A DNA stretch of 64,000 nt. It comes from Halichoerus grypus. Lineage: Eukaryota; Chordata; Mammalia; Carnivora; Phocidae. The notes beneath the pieces were generated by a model. That model was not told the DNA's origin. It saw only the letters and a program-made list of their open reading frames with translations, and searched no databases. Below are positions 35,348 through 46,914 of the stretch, piece after piece. Every line of letters starts with the position of its first letter. The stretch's first letter is position 1. The translations under genes were made by a program, and so were the position numbers. The stretch is taken from the NCBI RefSeq assembly GCF_964656455.1, contig NC_135719.1, positions 73,644,283 through 73,708,282 of the forward strand, written 5' to 3'.

Positions 35348-35578
35348 AAAACCTCTTTTTTGGGGCACCTGGGTGGCTCAGTCAGTTAAGCGTCTGCCTT
35401 TGGCTTAGATCAGGATCCCAGGGTCCTGGGATCGTGTCCTGCATCGGGCTCCTTGCTCAGCGGGGAGTCTGCTTCTCCCTCTGCCTGCCACTCCCCCTGC
35501 TTGTGTGCTCTTTCTCTCTCTCTTTCTCTCTCTGACAAATAAATAAATAAAGTTTTTAAAGAAATAAAACCTCTTTTT
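35348..35578 (+). mobile_element. SINEC: CAN SINE (plus) inside the old L1
   Basis: The body is 35362-35565 (one extra T at 35361). The head GGGGCACCTGGGTGGCTCAG and A-box and B-box like segments are intact, ending in AAATAAATAAATAAA. The TSD AAAACCTCTTTTT occurs at 35348-35360 and 35566-35578. Confidence 0.95.
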
Positions 35579-35734
35579 GGTTTTCTGAAAGAGTTTTTAT
35601 AGGATTGGTATAATTTTTTCCTTGAATGTTCGGTAGAAGTTACCAGTAAAACCATTTAGACCTGGAGTTTTCTTTGTGGGAAGGTTTTTACCTATAATTT
35701 CACTTTCTTTAATATAATTTTCTAATCAGCTCTA

Positions 35735-36786
35735 ACAGCTTCTTACTAGACATGTCTCTGGAGGCAAGGGAAACAAAAGCAAAAATAAATTATTGGGACT
35801 TCATCAAGATAAAAAGCTTCTGCACAGTGAAGGAAACAATCAACACAACTAAAAGGCAGTCTACTGAATGGGAGAATATATTTGCAAATGACATATGTGA
35901 TAAGGGTTATCCAAAATCTATGAAGAACTTGTCAAACTCAACACCCCAAAAACCCAAATAATCCAATTAAGAAATGGGCAGAAGACATGAATAGACATTT
36001 TTTCCAAAGAAGACATCCAGATGGCTAATAGACACATGAAAGAGGCTCAACATCACTCATCATCTGGGAAATACAAATCGAAACTATTATAAGATACCAC
36101 CTCACACCTGTTAGAATGGCTAAAATTAATAGCACAGGAAACAACAGATGTTGGTGATGATGTGGAGAAAGGGAAACCCTCTTACACTAGTGGTGGGAAT
36201 GGAAACTGGTGCAACCACTGTGGAAAGCAGTATGGAGGTTCCTCAAATAGTTACAAATAGAGCTACCTTACGGACCCAGCAGTTGCACTACTAGGTGTTT
36301 ACCTAAAGGATACAAAAATACTGAATCAAAGGGGCACATGCACCCCAATGTTTTTAGAGGCATTATTAACAATAACCAAATTATGGAAAGAGCCCAAATG
36401 TCTGTCGACTGATGAATGGATAAAGAAGATGTGGCACATATATATGTATCTATTTTTATATGGTACATACATATGTATCAGCTATCAAAAAGAATGAAAT
36501 CTTGCTATTTGTAACAAATTGGATGGAGCTAGAGAGTATTATGCTAAGCAAAATAAGTTAGAGAAAGACGAATACCATATGATTTCACTCATATGTGAAA
36601 TTGAGGGATGGACTAAATGGGTGATGGGTATTAAGGAGGGCACTTGTGATGAGCACTAGGTGTTATATGTAATGATTAATCACTAAATTCTACTCCTGAA
36701 CCCAATATTACACTATAGGTTAACTAACTAGAATTTAAGTAGAAACTTGAAACCAAGTAATAATAATAATAATAATTAATAATAAA
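35735..36786 (+). mobile_element. L1: 5'-truncated L1 (plus) inside the old L1
   Basis: It begins in ORF2 ('TCTTACTAGACATGTCTCTG', then [20 protein letters not shown] in one frame) and passes the 'GGCAGAAGACATGAATAGAC' and 'AAAGAAGATGTGGCACATAT' blocks to a short 3' UTR with an (AAT)n tail at about 36756-36786. Stops and frameshifts break ORF2 after about 69 codons. It contains a small local expansion near 36437-36480 (ATATATGTATC-type sequence). I could not find an exact TSD. Confidence 0.88.
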
Positions 36787-36794
36787 TATAGTGT

Positions 36795-37022
36795 GTCTAA
36801 ACTAGGGCAATTTTAACCCTCTCCCTCCCCAAAAGGAACATTTTGCAGTATTTATAGACACTTTTTTTGGTTGTCACAGCAGGGGGAAGAGGCAGTGCTA
36901 CAGGCATCTAGTGAGTATAGGCCAAGAATGCTGCTAAACATCCTACAATGTGTAGGACAGCTCCCATAGCAAAAAATTAGATAGTCCAAAATATCAGTAG
37001 TGCCAACCTTGAGAAATTTTGC
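36795..37022 (-). mobile_element. MER20: MER20-type hAT-Charlie element (minus)
   Basis: The antisense MER20 series appears in order: 'CTAGGGCAATTTTAACCC', 'TTTTTGGTTGTCACAGCAGG', 'GGCATCTAGTGAGTATAGGC', 'AATGCTGCTAAACATCCTAC', 'TAGTGCCAACCTTGAGAAAT'. It is a non-autonomous DNA transposon lying between the plus-strand L1 tail and the resumed old L1. Confidence 0.82.
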
Positions 37023-39464
37023 TTTAATTGATATGACTTTATAGGTTAGATAAATTTGTTCTTTAGTGAGCTTTGGTAGTTTGTGTCTTTGAAGAAATGT
37101 CCATTTCATGTATGTTGTCAAATTTATTGACATAAGATTGTTCATAACATTCTCTAATTTCCCTTTCAATATCTGTAAAATCTGTAGTGATATCAACTGT
37201 CATTCCTGATGTTGCTAATTGGTGTCTTCTCTCTCTTTTTTTTTTGTTTTTTCCTCCTGGTCAGTCTGGCTAGAGGCTTATTGATTATGTCAGTCTTTTC
37301 AAAGAAGCGTGGTTTGGTTTCACTGATTTCCTCTACTGATTTTCTATTCCACTGACTGCTACTCTGTTCACTATTATTTCTTTTCTTCTGCTTGGTTTGA
37401 GTTTAATGTGTTCTTTCATGTTTCTTAAGATGGAAGCTGACATGTTTATTCAAGACTTCTCTTCTTTTGCAGTATAGATATCTATTGCTATAAGTTTTTC
37501 TCTAAGTATCACTTTAGATACATTCCACAAGTTTTGATATGTTGTGTTTTCTTATCCATCAACTTAAAAATAATTCTTAATTTCACCATCATTTTTTTTT
37601 ATTCAGAGATTATTGAGAGGTCATACTCTTTGGTTTCCAAATAATTGGGAGTTTTTTGAATATTTCTGTAATTGGTTCCTAATTTCACTACATTGTGGTC
37701 ATAAAACAGTCTTTGTACTACTTAAACACCTCTAACTTTATTAAGACTCATTTTGTGGCCTGTAATATAGTGTATCTTGGTAAATTTTAATGTGCACCTG
37801 AAAATAATGTTTATCTTGCTCTGGTTGATTAGAATGTTCAATAAATGTCAGTTAGGTGAAAGTGGTTGTTCAAATCTTTCATATTAATGTTGTACCACTT
37901 TTTCTATCCGTTGTTCAAAACAGTTACTGAGAGAGAGTTATTGAAACTTTAATTGTGGATTTGTCTATCGTTGTAGTACCTTAGTTTTTGTTTTATGTAT
38001 TCTGATGCTCAGTTATCAGTTAAACATTAGGATCATATGTCCTTTTGATAAATCAACCTCTTTATTATTATAAAATGGCCTTCTTTATCTCTGGTCATAT
38101 TCTTTGCTCTGAATATTTTATCTACATTATCTCATATTAATACAGCCAGTCCAGCCTCTCTTATTGTTGGCCAGGATTAGCTAAGTTTATCTTTTTCTGT
38201 CTTTTAATTTTAACCCATTTCTTTCTCTATAAGTAAACTGAGTTTCTTGTACATAACATATAATTGGTTCTTGCTTTGTTATGCTGACAATGTCTGCCTT
38301 ATAATTAAATATTAGATAGTTTACATTTACATAACTATTGATATGATTATGTTTAAGTTTCTTAATATTTTTTTCTGTGTCCTTTTTCCTTTTCTACTGA
38401 ACTGGCTTTGATTAATTGAGCTATTTTTTTTCTCAGTTTTATCTCCTTTACTGGCTCATTAGTTATAAATTTTTATTTTAGTATTTGCTTTGTAGAGAAT
38501 AGTATACATTTTTAACTTATCACAGCCTATCTTCAAGTGATATCTCTTCACACATGTAGAATAAGAATCTTACAATAGTATACCTGTATTTTGCCCCTCC
38601 CAGCCTCTATATTATTTTTCTCATATATTCTACTTATTTACACTGTATGAACCTCAAACACATTGTGGGGTTTTTTTGTTTACTTTTTTAAATGGTCAAT
38701 TATCTTTTTAAAGATTGAAACAGTACAAAAATATGATGCATTTATCCCCATAAATACCATTTCTGGTGTTCACCATTCCTTGTATAGATTCATAGTCCCA
38801 CTTTATTTAATATTCCTCTTCCTGAAGGTCTTCATTTATGAGGTTGGTCAGCTAGTGGTGCTTTTCTTCACCTTTGCATGTTTGAAAAAGTCTTTACTTT
38901 GCTTTTGAAACATGTTTTTCCGGGATATAGAATTCTAGGCACTGCCTTCCCTCTTAAATTGTTTCTGATGAGAAACTGATGTTGCCATCATTATCTTTCT
39001 TCTTCTCTATGTAATGTGACTTATATCCTCTGGTTGCTTTTAAGGTTTTTCTCTTTATCACTGATTTTGGATAATTTGATTATTATATGCCCTGGTGTAG
39101 TTTTCTTCATGTTTCTTGTGCTTGGGGTTCATTGAACTTCTTGGATCTCTGAGTTTATAATTTTCTTTAAGTTTCAGAAGTTTTCACCTATCATTTCAAA
39201 TGTATTTTTCTCCCAACCCTCCTGACACAGTTCTCCTTTGGGGACTTCAGTTATACATATAGCAGGTTGCTTTAAGTTGTCCCATAGCCCACTGATGTTA
39301 ACTTTATTTTAAAAATTCTTTCCTCTCTGATTTATTTTGGGTAGTTTTTCCTGCTATGTCTTCAGGTTCGCTAATCTTTTTATCTGTGATATCTAATCCG
39401 CCCTTAGTTATATGCAGTGTATTTGGGTCTTTTTTATATCTTCCATGTGTCTATTTTATTTTAA

Positions 39465-40140
39465 GAAGCAATTTATTGAGGTATAATTTACACACAGTAA
39501 GGTCCACTTGTTTTAAGTGTACAATTCAATTTTTTTTAGTACAAGTTATTGTGTAGGCATATGTTTTTATTTCTCTTGCTTAGTTACCTAGGATTGGAAT
39601 TGCTGAGGTATAAAGTAATTCTGTACTTCACATTTTAAGAAACTACCTAATGCTTATTGTTTTTTTGTAGCCATTCTTGTGAATGTGAAGTGGTATCGCA
39701 TGGTTTTAACTTGCTTTTCCCTAATGACTAATGATGTTGGGAATTTTTAATGTGCTTATTGGCTTTTTGTATATCTTTGGTGGAATTTCTATTCAGATCT
39801 TTTGCTCATTTTTAATTGGGTTATTTGCCTTTTTTTATTTTGAGTTGTAAGAATTCTTTAAATATTCTGGATATAAGCTTCTTATTGGATATGTGAATTG
39901 AAATATATTCTTCAAATCTTTGGCTTGTCTTTTCGCTTTTTTGATATGTTTTGAAGTGCCAAGGTTTTAAATTGTGATGACAACCAATTTCTTCAATGTT
40001 TTCCTTCATTGCTCTGCTTTTGGTGTTCTATGTTAGAAATCTTTGCCTAACTAAGGTCATGAAGATTTACTCCTTCTTTTCTCTTTAGAGTTTTATAGGT
40101 TTAGCTCTATGATCCATTTTGAGCTTTTGTATGTTTGTTC
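39465..40140 (-). mobile_element. L1: L1 3' fragment (minus) splitting the old L1's 5' part
   Basis: It starts with an ancient-type L1 3' terminus 'GAGGTATAATTTACACACAG' and continues antisense through the ORF2 3' region ('AGTTACCTAGGATTGGAATT', 'ATTCTTGTGAATGTGAAGTG', 'ATTGGATATGTGAATTG') to about 40130. The flanking sequence resumes the older L1's ORF1/5' region, so this is a separate insertion. The boundary at 40140 is approximate. Confidence 0.72.
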
Positions 40141-40497
40141 ATGTTTTGTCTACTTACATTTTGGAATATGTCCTTGTCTGCCAACTCTGTAAAAGTTCTA
40201 GGTCTGTTTCCATTAGCTCATTTTTTCCTTCTCATTATGGGTTATATTATCCTGATTTTTTGCCTGCCTGGCAGTCTTTAGATGCCAGACATTGTGAATT
40301 TTACCTTGTTGCATGCTAGATATTTTTGTATTCTTATAAATATTCATAAGCTTCGTTCTTACAATAAAAAAGTTAAAATGGCAACTTTTTATTCCTTTCA
40401 GAGTATACATAAAATAATGGTGTAATATACAATTGATTAAATTTTAGATTTAATGAAACAATAGGTACTTGCTGTATTGATTAATGGGGTTATCTAT

Positions 40498-40557
40498 CAT
40501 GTATATGTATATATATATATGTATATATATCTATATTTCTAATAGAGATATTTCTAA
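40498..40557. repeat. TA-rich microsatellite beside the palindrome
   Basis: A GTATATAT-type run at about 40499-40537 is followed by 'TCTAATAGAGATATTTCTAA'. It shares composition with the core of the adjacent palindrome. Confidence 0.8.
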
Positions 40558-40625
40558 TATGGCTCAGGCATATATACATATATATATCTATATAGATATA
40601 TATATGTATATATGCCTGAGCCATA
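40558..40625. repeat. Perfect 68-bp palindrome (no spacer)
   Basis: I checked all 34 base pairs from the centre (40591/40592) outward: each base is complementary to its partner. The outer arms are unique sequence (TATGGCTCAGGCA and TGCCTGAGCCATA); the inner part is TA-rich. The next pair out, 40557 A with 40626 C, does not match. Such a structure could extrude a cruciform. Confidence 0.97.
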
Positions 40626-40639
40626 CATTTCTGAATAAT

Positions 40640-41529
40640 AAAGTACTAGAATTGAGAAACAGAAAATCTTGAAGGACAGATGTTTCTCTCCTACCAGAAA
40701 ATGGTATCATAGCAATATGATGTCTTGCTGGATCAGGGACCTCTAATATTCAATGTTAAATTGTTACTGAAATATAAAACTTACAAACATTCACCAAAGT
40801 ACCTTCTAAACATGAATGTCTAGAGTGGAAAAGGAAGTGATTTTGACATTTGGTGGACATGGGGTAGAGGAGAAAGCATGAACATGTCAGAGAACATGGC
40901 AATGAGATATAGAATTCAGTGGAAACAGGAACATATGAAGTGAAATTGCCATGACAACTTAGGTTCTTAAAATTTCCGCGATCTTGGGAAGATCATTGGA
41001 CATACATAGCCAAGTTCGTATAATCTTTGAAGAACAGAATGACATCTGATACCTATTTAATACATGCATTTTTGTGCACCCATTATAAGCAAGTTACTAT
41101 GTAAGTCATTTTAGATGATGAAAAAAAAGCAAATGACATTGCACCAGATCTCAAATCAGTGTATTTGTATATGTATTGTGTGTATATATATATGCACACA
41201 CACAGTTATATTAAAAATATAGGTATTTAGAGCATTATCACAAAAACACATAAAGAAGTTACAAAGATCTAAAAAGATAAAACTTTGATTCCAAAATAAG
41301 TAAGAGTCATCAATGTGCGATTCAAAAAGAGAACTCACTGCTAAGTGTAGAATCTTCCTATCGATCAAAGGCATGCAAATTAAAACAATATGTTATCATT
41401 TTGTGTCTTGGCCAATTTGATCTAACACAATATCTAAATATAACAAGTCTATGAAAAAACTGGTATTCTTATATACAGCTGAAAGCGTTCTAAATTGATT
41501 TAATACTTTGGAAAGACAAATAATAATGG
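40640..41529. other. Unassigned non-coding DNA
   Basis: A short TG/TA/CA run lies at about 41160-41205. I recognise nothing else. Confidence 0.5.
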
Positions 41530-41735
41530 CCACTTTTATTAAGCTTTACTTTGTGCCATTTTAACATATTATTCTTAATCTTTCCCAAAATGCTACATAG
41601 TAGGTGGTATTATCCAATCATACAATGAGAAACTGAGATTAAATTATATCTTTAAGGCCACAAAAATGTTTGAGTTAAAATTTATATCCAGATCTATGAT
41701 TCTAAAGCTTATATTCTTTCAATTACATTATTAAT
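41530..41735 (-). mobile_element. MIR: MIR SINE (minus)
   Basis: Antisense MIR landmarks: 'AAGCTTTACTTTGTGCCATT', 'TAGTAGGTGGTATTATCCAA', 'CAATGAGAAACTGAGATTAA', 'TTTAAGGCCACAAAAATG', and a degraded head 'TTCTAAAGCTTATATTCTTT'. Confidence 0.75.
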
Positions 41736-42883
41736 GTTCACACTTTTTGAGCCAATAAATTTCCCTTGTGAGAATTTGTTTTAAAAATAACGTAAATATT
41801 TAAAAAGCCATAATCATATAGATATTTGAAATGGCATGGAGTATAACAACAATATTGTAAATCATTTACTGGCATTGCAATAGTGTATAGTTAAATAAAT
41901 CTTGATATATCCATTTAATGGAATATTAGCCAATACTTTTCATAGACTTTTGTGATGTGGAGAAGAATTTATGACTTAATAGTCAATAAGAGTTCAGTGC
42001 AAAAACTTACATAAACAATATTTTTGAAAATATATAGTATAGGCTTATGAAAATTAGAAGAATATTGATAGTTGTTGGGTTATTGAATTATGATGTTTTC
42101 TCTATTGTCTAAACACTTTAATGTTATTTTATTACTTTTGTAATTAATTTTTTAAAGATAATCATCAGTACAGAAGAGTTGACCAAAAGTCCCAAAGTTG
42201 ACCAAAAGTACCACAGACTTTGAGACAAGGTAACAAATGATTATTGTAGTCATAGTCACAAGGGATGGTTTCATACAGGGAACTTCAGCATGGCCTTTAA
42301 AAATGAACAGAATTTAGATAGACAGAATGCTAATTTTGCCAAATCAGGTCTGTAAAGTGATGTCAAATGTCATTTTTTTAAAAGAAGGAGCTGGTGTTTA
42401 CATATCAAATAATTCACTTGGGACTTTTGCCCTTTCACTGTGATGGAGATAGGGTTGGCCTTGGGGCTTTAGATGAGGTAGTAAAAGAGAAAAGATGTCT
42501 CAATGCTTCATTCTAAAGATTTAAATTTTATCACATACCTCTTCTGACTGTCTAGCCTCTCCTCTTCTCTCCTCTGGGAGTGAAAAGCATGTGGTATTAA
42601 GTAGTCCCATGAAGGTGCAGGAGGAAGAAAATACTATTAGAATATGCTTCTTTCTGCTGCCTGACTTCACATGATACTTGGATTCTATTAATCTCTACCA
42701 GGCATTTCTGAGGTGGGTATTCAAAGTCTGCATAGCATCTCTGGGCTGAGCACAAAATGGGAGTGAATTTATTGGGGTACTACATTTATTGAATACTGTT
42801 ACGTTTCTCAGAGTAGGTGACCTTGATCATTAGCAGTAAGTCTTGAGATCAAAGCCAAGAGTTAGATGGCTCATAGTTTCATT
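41736..42883. other. Unassigned DNA with a 19-bp duplication
   Basis: Two adjacent 19-bp copies beginning GTTGACCAAAAGT lie at 42178-42196 and 42197-42215. I recognise no gene or repeat family. Confidence 0.5.
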
Positions 42884-43037
42884 GAAGTATGCCCCCCCCT
42901 TTTTTTAAGTATGTTGCATGCCCAGCGTGGGGACAAATGAGGGCTCTGAACTCATGGCTCTGAGATCAAGACCTAAGCTGAGATCAAGAGTTGGACAATT
43001 AACCGACTGAGCCACCCAGGCACTCTGGAAGTATGCC
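42884..43037 (-). mobile_element. SINEC: Old CAN SINE (minus), short
   Basis: The body is about 42894-43027, lacking the GA-rich central tract. The antisense head is 'CGACTGAGCCACCCAGGCAC'. A 10-bp TSD GAAGTATGCC occurs at 42884-42893 and 43028-43037. Confidence 0.88.
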
Positions 43038-46000
43038 TTTCTAAATTTATTTTTTTGACTACAACAAATAATTTATTTTTGTTTGAATCTAACAAGATTT
43101 TAAACATTGTGCCTCATGTTTTTATGGGTAGAATAAAAATAATTTAAGAGACAAGGTCAGGGAGGGAATAGAATTTTCGTGGGTATTTCACATGTTGATA
43201 AAATGTGTAAATAACATTATAATTATTTCTCCCAAATTCTCATTTTCATTGAACGGTAAGAGAGCAGCATTTGTTTTTAAAGCAATAATCTGAAGTCATC
43301 TCTATTTATTACCAACATGAGAAGTAGAAAAACAGGAGAGACATTCTAACCACTGGCCTTCAGAGGCCATATACCATTTCCCACTCTCCACCCAGTCTCC
43401 CCACCCAATGAATAAAATAACCATCACACAATGGCACTTTTCTCTTGCTTAAATTTGGTTTTAAAGTGAAGCGTAACTTTCTGAATAATTATTTTGAGCT
43501 TGTAAATGGTGTCTCTCTATAACCAACCAAGCATATAACAAGAAGATGAAGATGAGACTTATTTTCACTTCATTTCACTTCTTTGTAATTGACAAGCTCT
43601 CGCTGGGTGTCAACTTTAAAAGATGACAAATCCTAAATCTTAGAGGACCCAATTCAATAGTTCAGCTTTCTAAATTGTTTGCAAATTAATCTACATTTTC
43701 AAATGAGTCAGGCATGAAATATAAGATGACATCTATATTACAAAAATATTAATTTCCTTGTCTTTCCCTTTTTCCCAGTCAAAGACAAAAGGTACATTTA
43801 AAATGTTCATTTTGTTAAGAGATTGTGAAAATGAACATATAGTGTACATGTTAGCAGCTTAGCTTTTTCTATTTTTTCACACTAATTCATTTCCATCTAT
43901 TTAAAAATGCAAGTTATTCAATTTGTAAATGCTCTGTGTGTTGATGAGGGAAAAATTAAATTTGCTAAGTATTTTGATACATTACATTTTTTAATGAAGC
44001 CTCATTTGGGTTCAACAAATGAAATAATAATTTGAGCCCTGTTGATTTAAAAGCTAGCCTGAGCCCTCTTCTCAAATAACCCTTGCCTCAGTTTACCTGG
44101 GTAAGTAAACACTGGTGCATTGTTTCCATGCAAGCTAATTGAGTGCTGTACAGTGCTCTGCACATTTTTATTTCCTAAGTGAACTTGCCATGACACTGAT
44201 GTCAGTGCTCTGATTTACTGAAGGCTATGAAATGTAAGATAGACATTGCGGAGTTTTCTGTTCCTCTAAAATGAAATTTCAGATAATTTTTTAACTGCAT
44301 TGATTAAACATATATTTTGAGTCTAACAGTTAACTCCAATATCACTATCAAAAGAAATTGATTTAAATTAATTAATGATCATTAGGGGACAGGCAAATCA
44401 TATTTCTCTTAAAGATATCACATTTCAGATAACACTATTTCCTTAGTACTTTAACATACTCCATTAAGGAAAGCTAGGAAAATATTGCCATTTCAGGAAA
44501 TAGTGAGTGGAAGAATTTCCAAGTTGTTTTAGATATTAGATCCTCCTTGGCCAATTGTTACAATCATCATCATCAAATGATATTGGACATAAAATTAATA
44601 TAAATGAAATGAATTAATAAAACTACCCATTTATATGAGCAGGGTCACTACCCCTCTGGGATAGGAAACTGTGGCTGGTGAAGCAGTCAATTAGGTCACA
44701 GTTAAATTCAACGGAGACTTGTTTGTTTATGGACATTATATAAAGCATGTATTCGTAGAGCAGGCCACCTTGTCCAAATTAATAATCTTACAGAAAAACT
44801 GAGGCCAGGATAATCAATATAAATCCAAAAGGAGAAAATTGTTATGAGGTAGGTACTTTAAAAATAGTCTTTTATATATATTATACACATTTCATTATGT
44901 GTACTAGTGAAGAACAAAAAGGTGACTTTTCACATATTAATAGATTCATGTCTGAGAGCAGGACTACAGCCCTAACCATTGTGCCCCCACACTTAAACCT
45001 GGTAGAGGGTGCACAAAAGCTCGGCTCCTTGAGTTGCTGCTTCAGCTGCTGCCATCAAAAAGGGGACAGACTTTTTATCTGATGTAAATCAATGAAGGGA
45101 ATATAATTTAATGCAAAACTCTGGGATTGAAGAACAGAGGAAGAAACCAGAGACTCTAATTTGGGGTTCCAAAACAATTATGCATGAGTCCTTCTTTGAT
45201 TTCAGTGGTTCTAATATTACCGTTTCACTAATTAAAGTTGAATCTTTTGACTGAACATTCATTGAGCTGTGTTGAATGTATTTCTAAAATGCTCTGTCCT
45301 CACGCTGGCTATCCTACACCAATGATTTCTATATCCTGCCATTTGGACGTGGTGTCTTGAATGCAGACAGTGTCAGTTCCACAGATAGGTTATGATGATT
45401 TGTTTTTTCTGCCTTTATATTCAATCCATTCATAATTTCCAGTGGTAATACAGATGATTATATTATAATACAGTTATTCATATAGGTGTCTGTCTTCTTT
45501 CTTACATTTTGTGATTCTTGAAGACATGAATTTCTCTTTCTCCATAATGCCAAATAAGGACCATGAACAGGGTAGGTGTTAAAAAACAAAATTTTTTAAT
45601 GAAAGAATGAACAAATGTGAATACATTTCTAGAATTACCATAGTTCTTCCAATCTGCCAGCTATTTATTTTCCTTTCAAGTCTGTCATAAAGTTAGTATC
45701 TGGCTAAGAAAATATATAAATTATCTAATATGTTAAGTCACTTTTTCTTTTCCTCCCCTCAGACTTTCAGTTTGGGGCTGTAGTTTCTTTGAAATACTAA
45801 CATACGGACTCAGCAGCCATTTTGCAGAGCAGCTGTGTTTGCCTTTTTCCTTTGCCTGAAAGAATTTCTGGCCTGATAAGAAAAGGAAAGTGAGGTTATC
45901 TATCAAAGGAAGCAAAGATGCTAATATAGATTGAAGAGGGTTTTTGGTATCCATGCTGTAGCTTTCCTCCTTTGCTCTGATAAATACTTGGTTGTTCACT

Positions 46001-46374
46001 TCATTATCATCCCCCAAATACCTGTATTTGGAAGTTCTTTAAAATACCTAGTTAAGAGGGTCATTCATAGGTTAATACCTGGTAGAATGCTTCATACTTA
46101 CGAAAAACTCAAATTTTTTTGTTAAACATCTGATATAGATATTGTGGATTTATTTGATTTTTCTTCCTCCCCAGTTCTAGATTCCCTCCATACCTCTGAT
46201 TGACAGTACTGCTAAATTACTGTTCACTGAAAGATATTGTGGACAATCAATCATACATCCACTTCAACATGGTTCTTTTCGTTTATTTGATGTTCACAGC
46301 TTTCTCATGGTCTCTAGATTTTTCCCCAGGTAACTTTCATGGTATAGACAATCTCTTTCATTTAGAACAGGACT
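43038..46374. other. Long unassigned stretch, possibly with conserved elements
   Basis: This 3.3-kb stretch has no repeat that I can name and no credible exon. Parts (for example 44040-44260) are complex, non-repetitive sequence of the kind often seen in conserved non-coding elements, but only alignment could show that. Confidence 0.45.
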
Positions 46375-46585
46375 AGGCAAGCTCTTTCTATAAAGGGATA
46401 GATAGTAAATATTTTCAGCTTTGTGAACCATATGGTGTCTGTGGCAGCTACTCAATTTTGCCATTGTAGAATGAAGACAGGTATAAATAGTCTGTATAGA
46501 AATAGACATGACTGTATTCCAATAAAACTTTATTTACAAAAACAGGTGGAGAGTTGAATTTTGCCAATCCTTGGATCCTCTTTTC
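46375..46585. mobile_element. hAT/MER1-type non-autonomous DNA transposon
   Basis: The sequence follows a familiar mammalian element: 'GGCAAGCTCTTTCTATAAAG', 'GGATAGATAGTAAATATTTT', 'CAGCTTTGTGAACCATATGG', 'GGCAGCTACTCAATTTTGCC', 'TTCCAATAAAACTTTATTTA', 'CAAAAACAGGTGGAG'. I recognise the consensus but not its exact name. Confidence 0.75.
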
Positions 46586-46914
46586 CATTGTTACTTCCAA
46601 TCATGTTGCCGTTAGCCTTTCAGGTCTGAGACAAATGTGATTCTAATTCCATGCATTTCAAGTATTTTTATCTTTTATTATTCTCATGAGTGCTTAGTTT
46701 TGGTTTTCTTATATGTGGAGATGATAATACGCCCTTTCTCCCTCTTGTGTGAGGATGAAATTATTATATGTGAAAAGTTTTTGTCACAAAGTGCTATGTA
46801 AAGAAAGCATAGGATTATTTTGGTGGTCATTAAATATGTGGAATTATTCAAAGTTCTTAAACTATTGGTCTTGGAAATGGGAAGTTTAAATATAATGAAA
46901 AAAATAATAACATC
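46586..46914. other. Unassigned non-coding DNA
   Basis: I recognise nothing here. Confidence 0.5.

Larger units (their letters stand above)
33695..40370 (-). mobile_element. L1: Old, nearly full-length L1 (minus), heavily interrupted
   Basis: Antisense L1 landmarks run in order from the ORF2 3' end to the 5' region. They include 'GATTTTATTTATT'-independent blocks such as 'TTGCTGAGTAGGATTCCATT' (33991), 'TTTCCAGTTTGGGGCTATTA' (34065), the reverse-transcriptase region at 34700-35350, the ORF2 middle at 37023-37330 ('GTCAGTCTGGCTAGAGGCTT'), and endonuclease-region blocks at 37500-38300. ORF1-side sequence runs at 38870-39460, and a 5' block 'GATGCCAGACATTGTGAATT' at 40281-40300. An internal deletion lies near 34423. 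All frames are closed. Three SINEs, two other L1s and a MER20-type element lie inside it. Confidence 0.82.
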
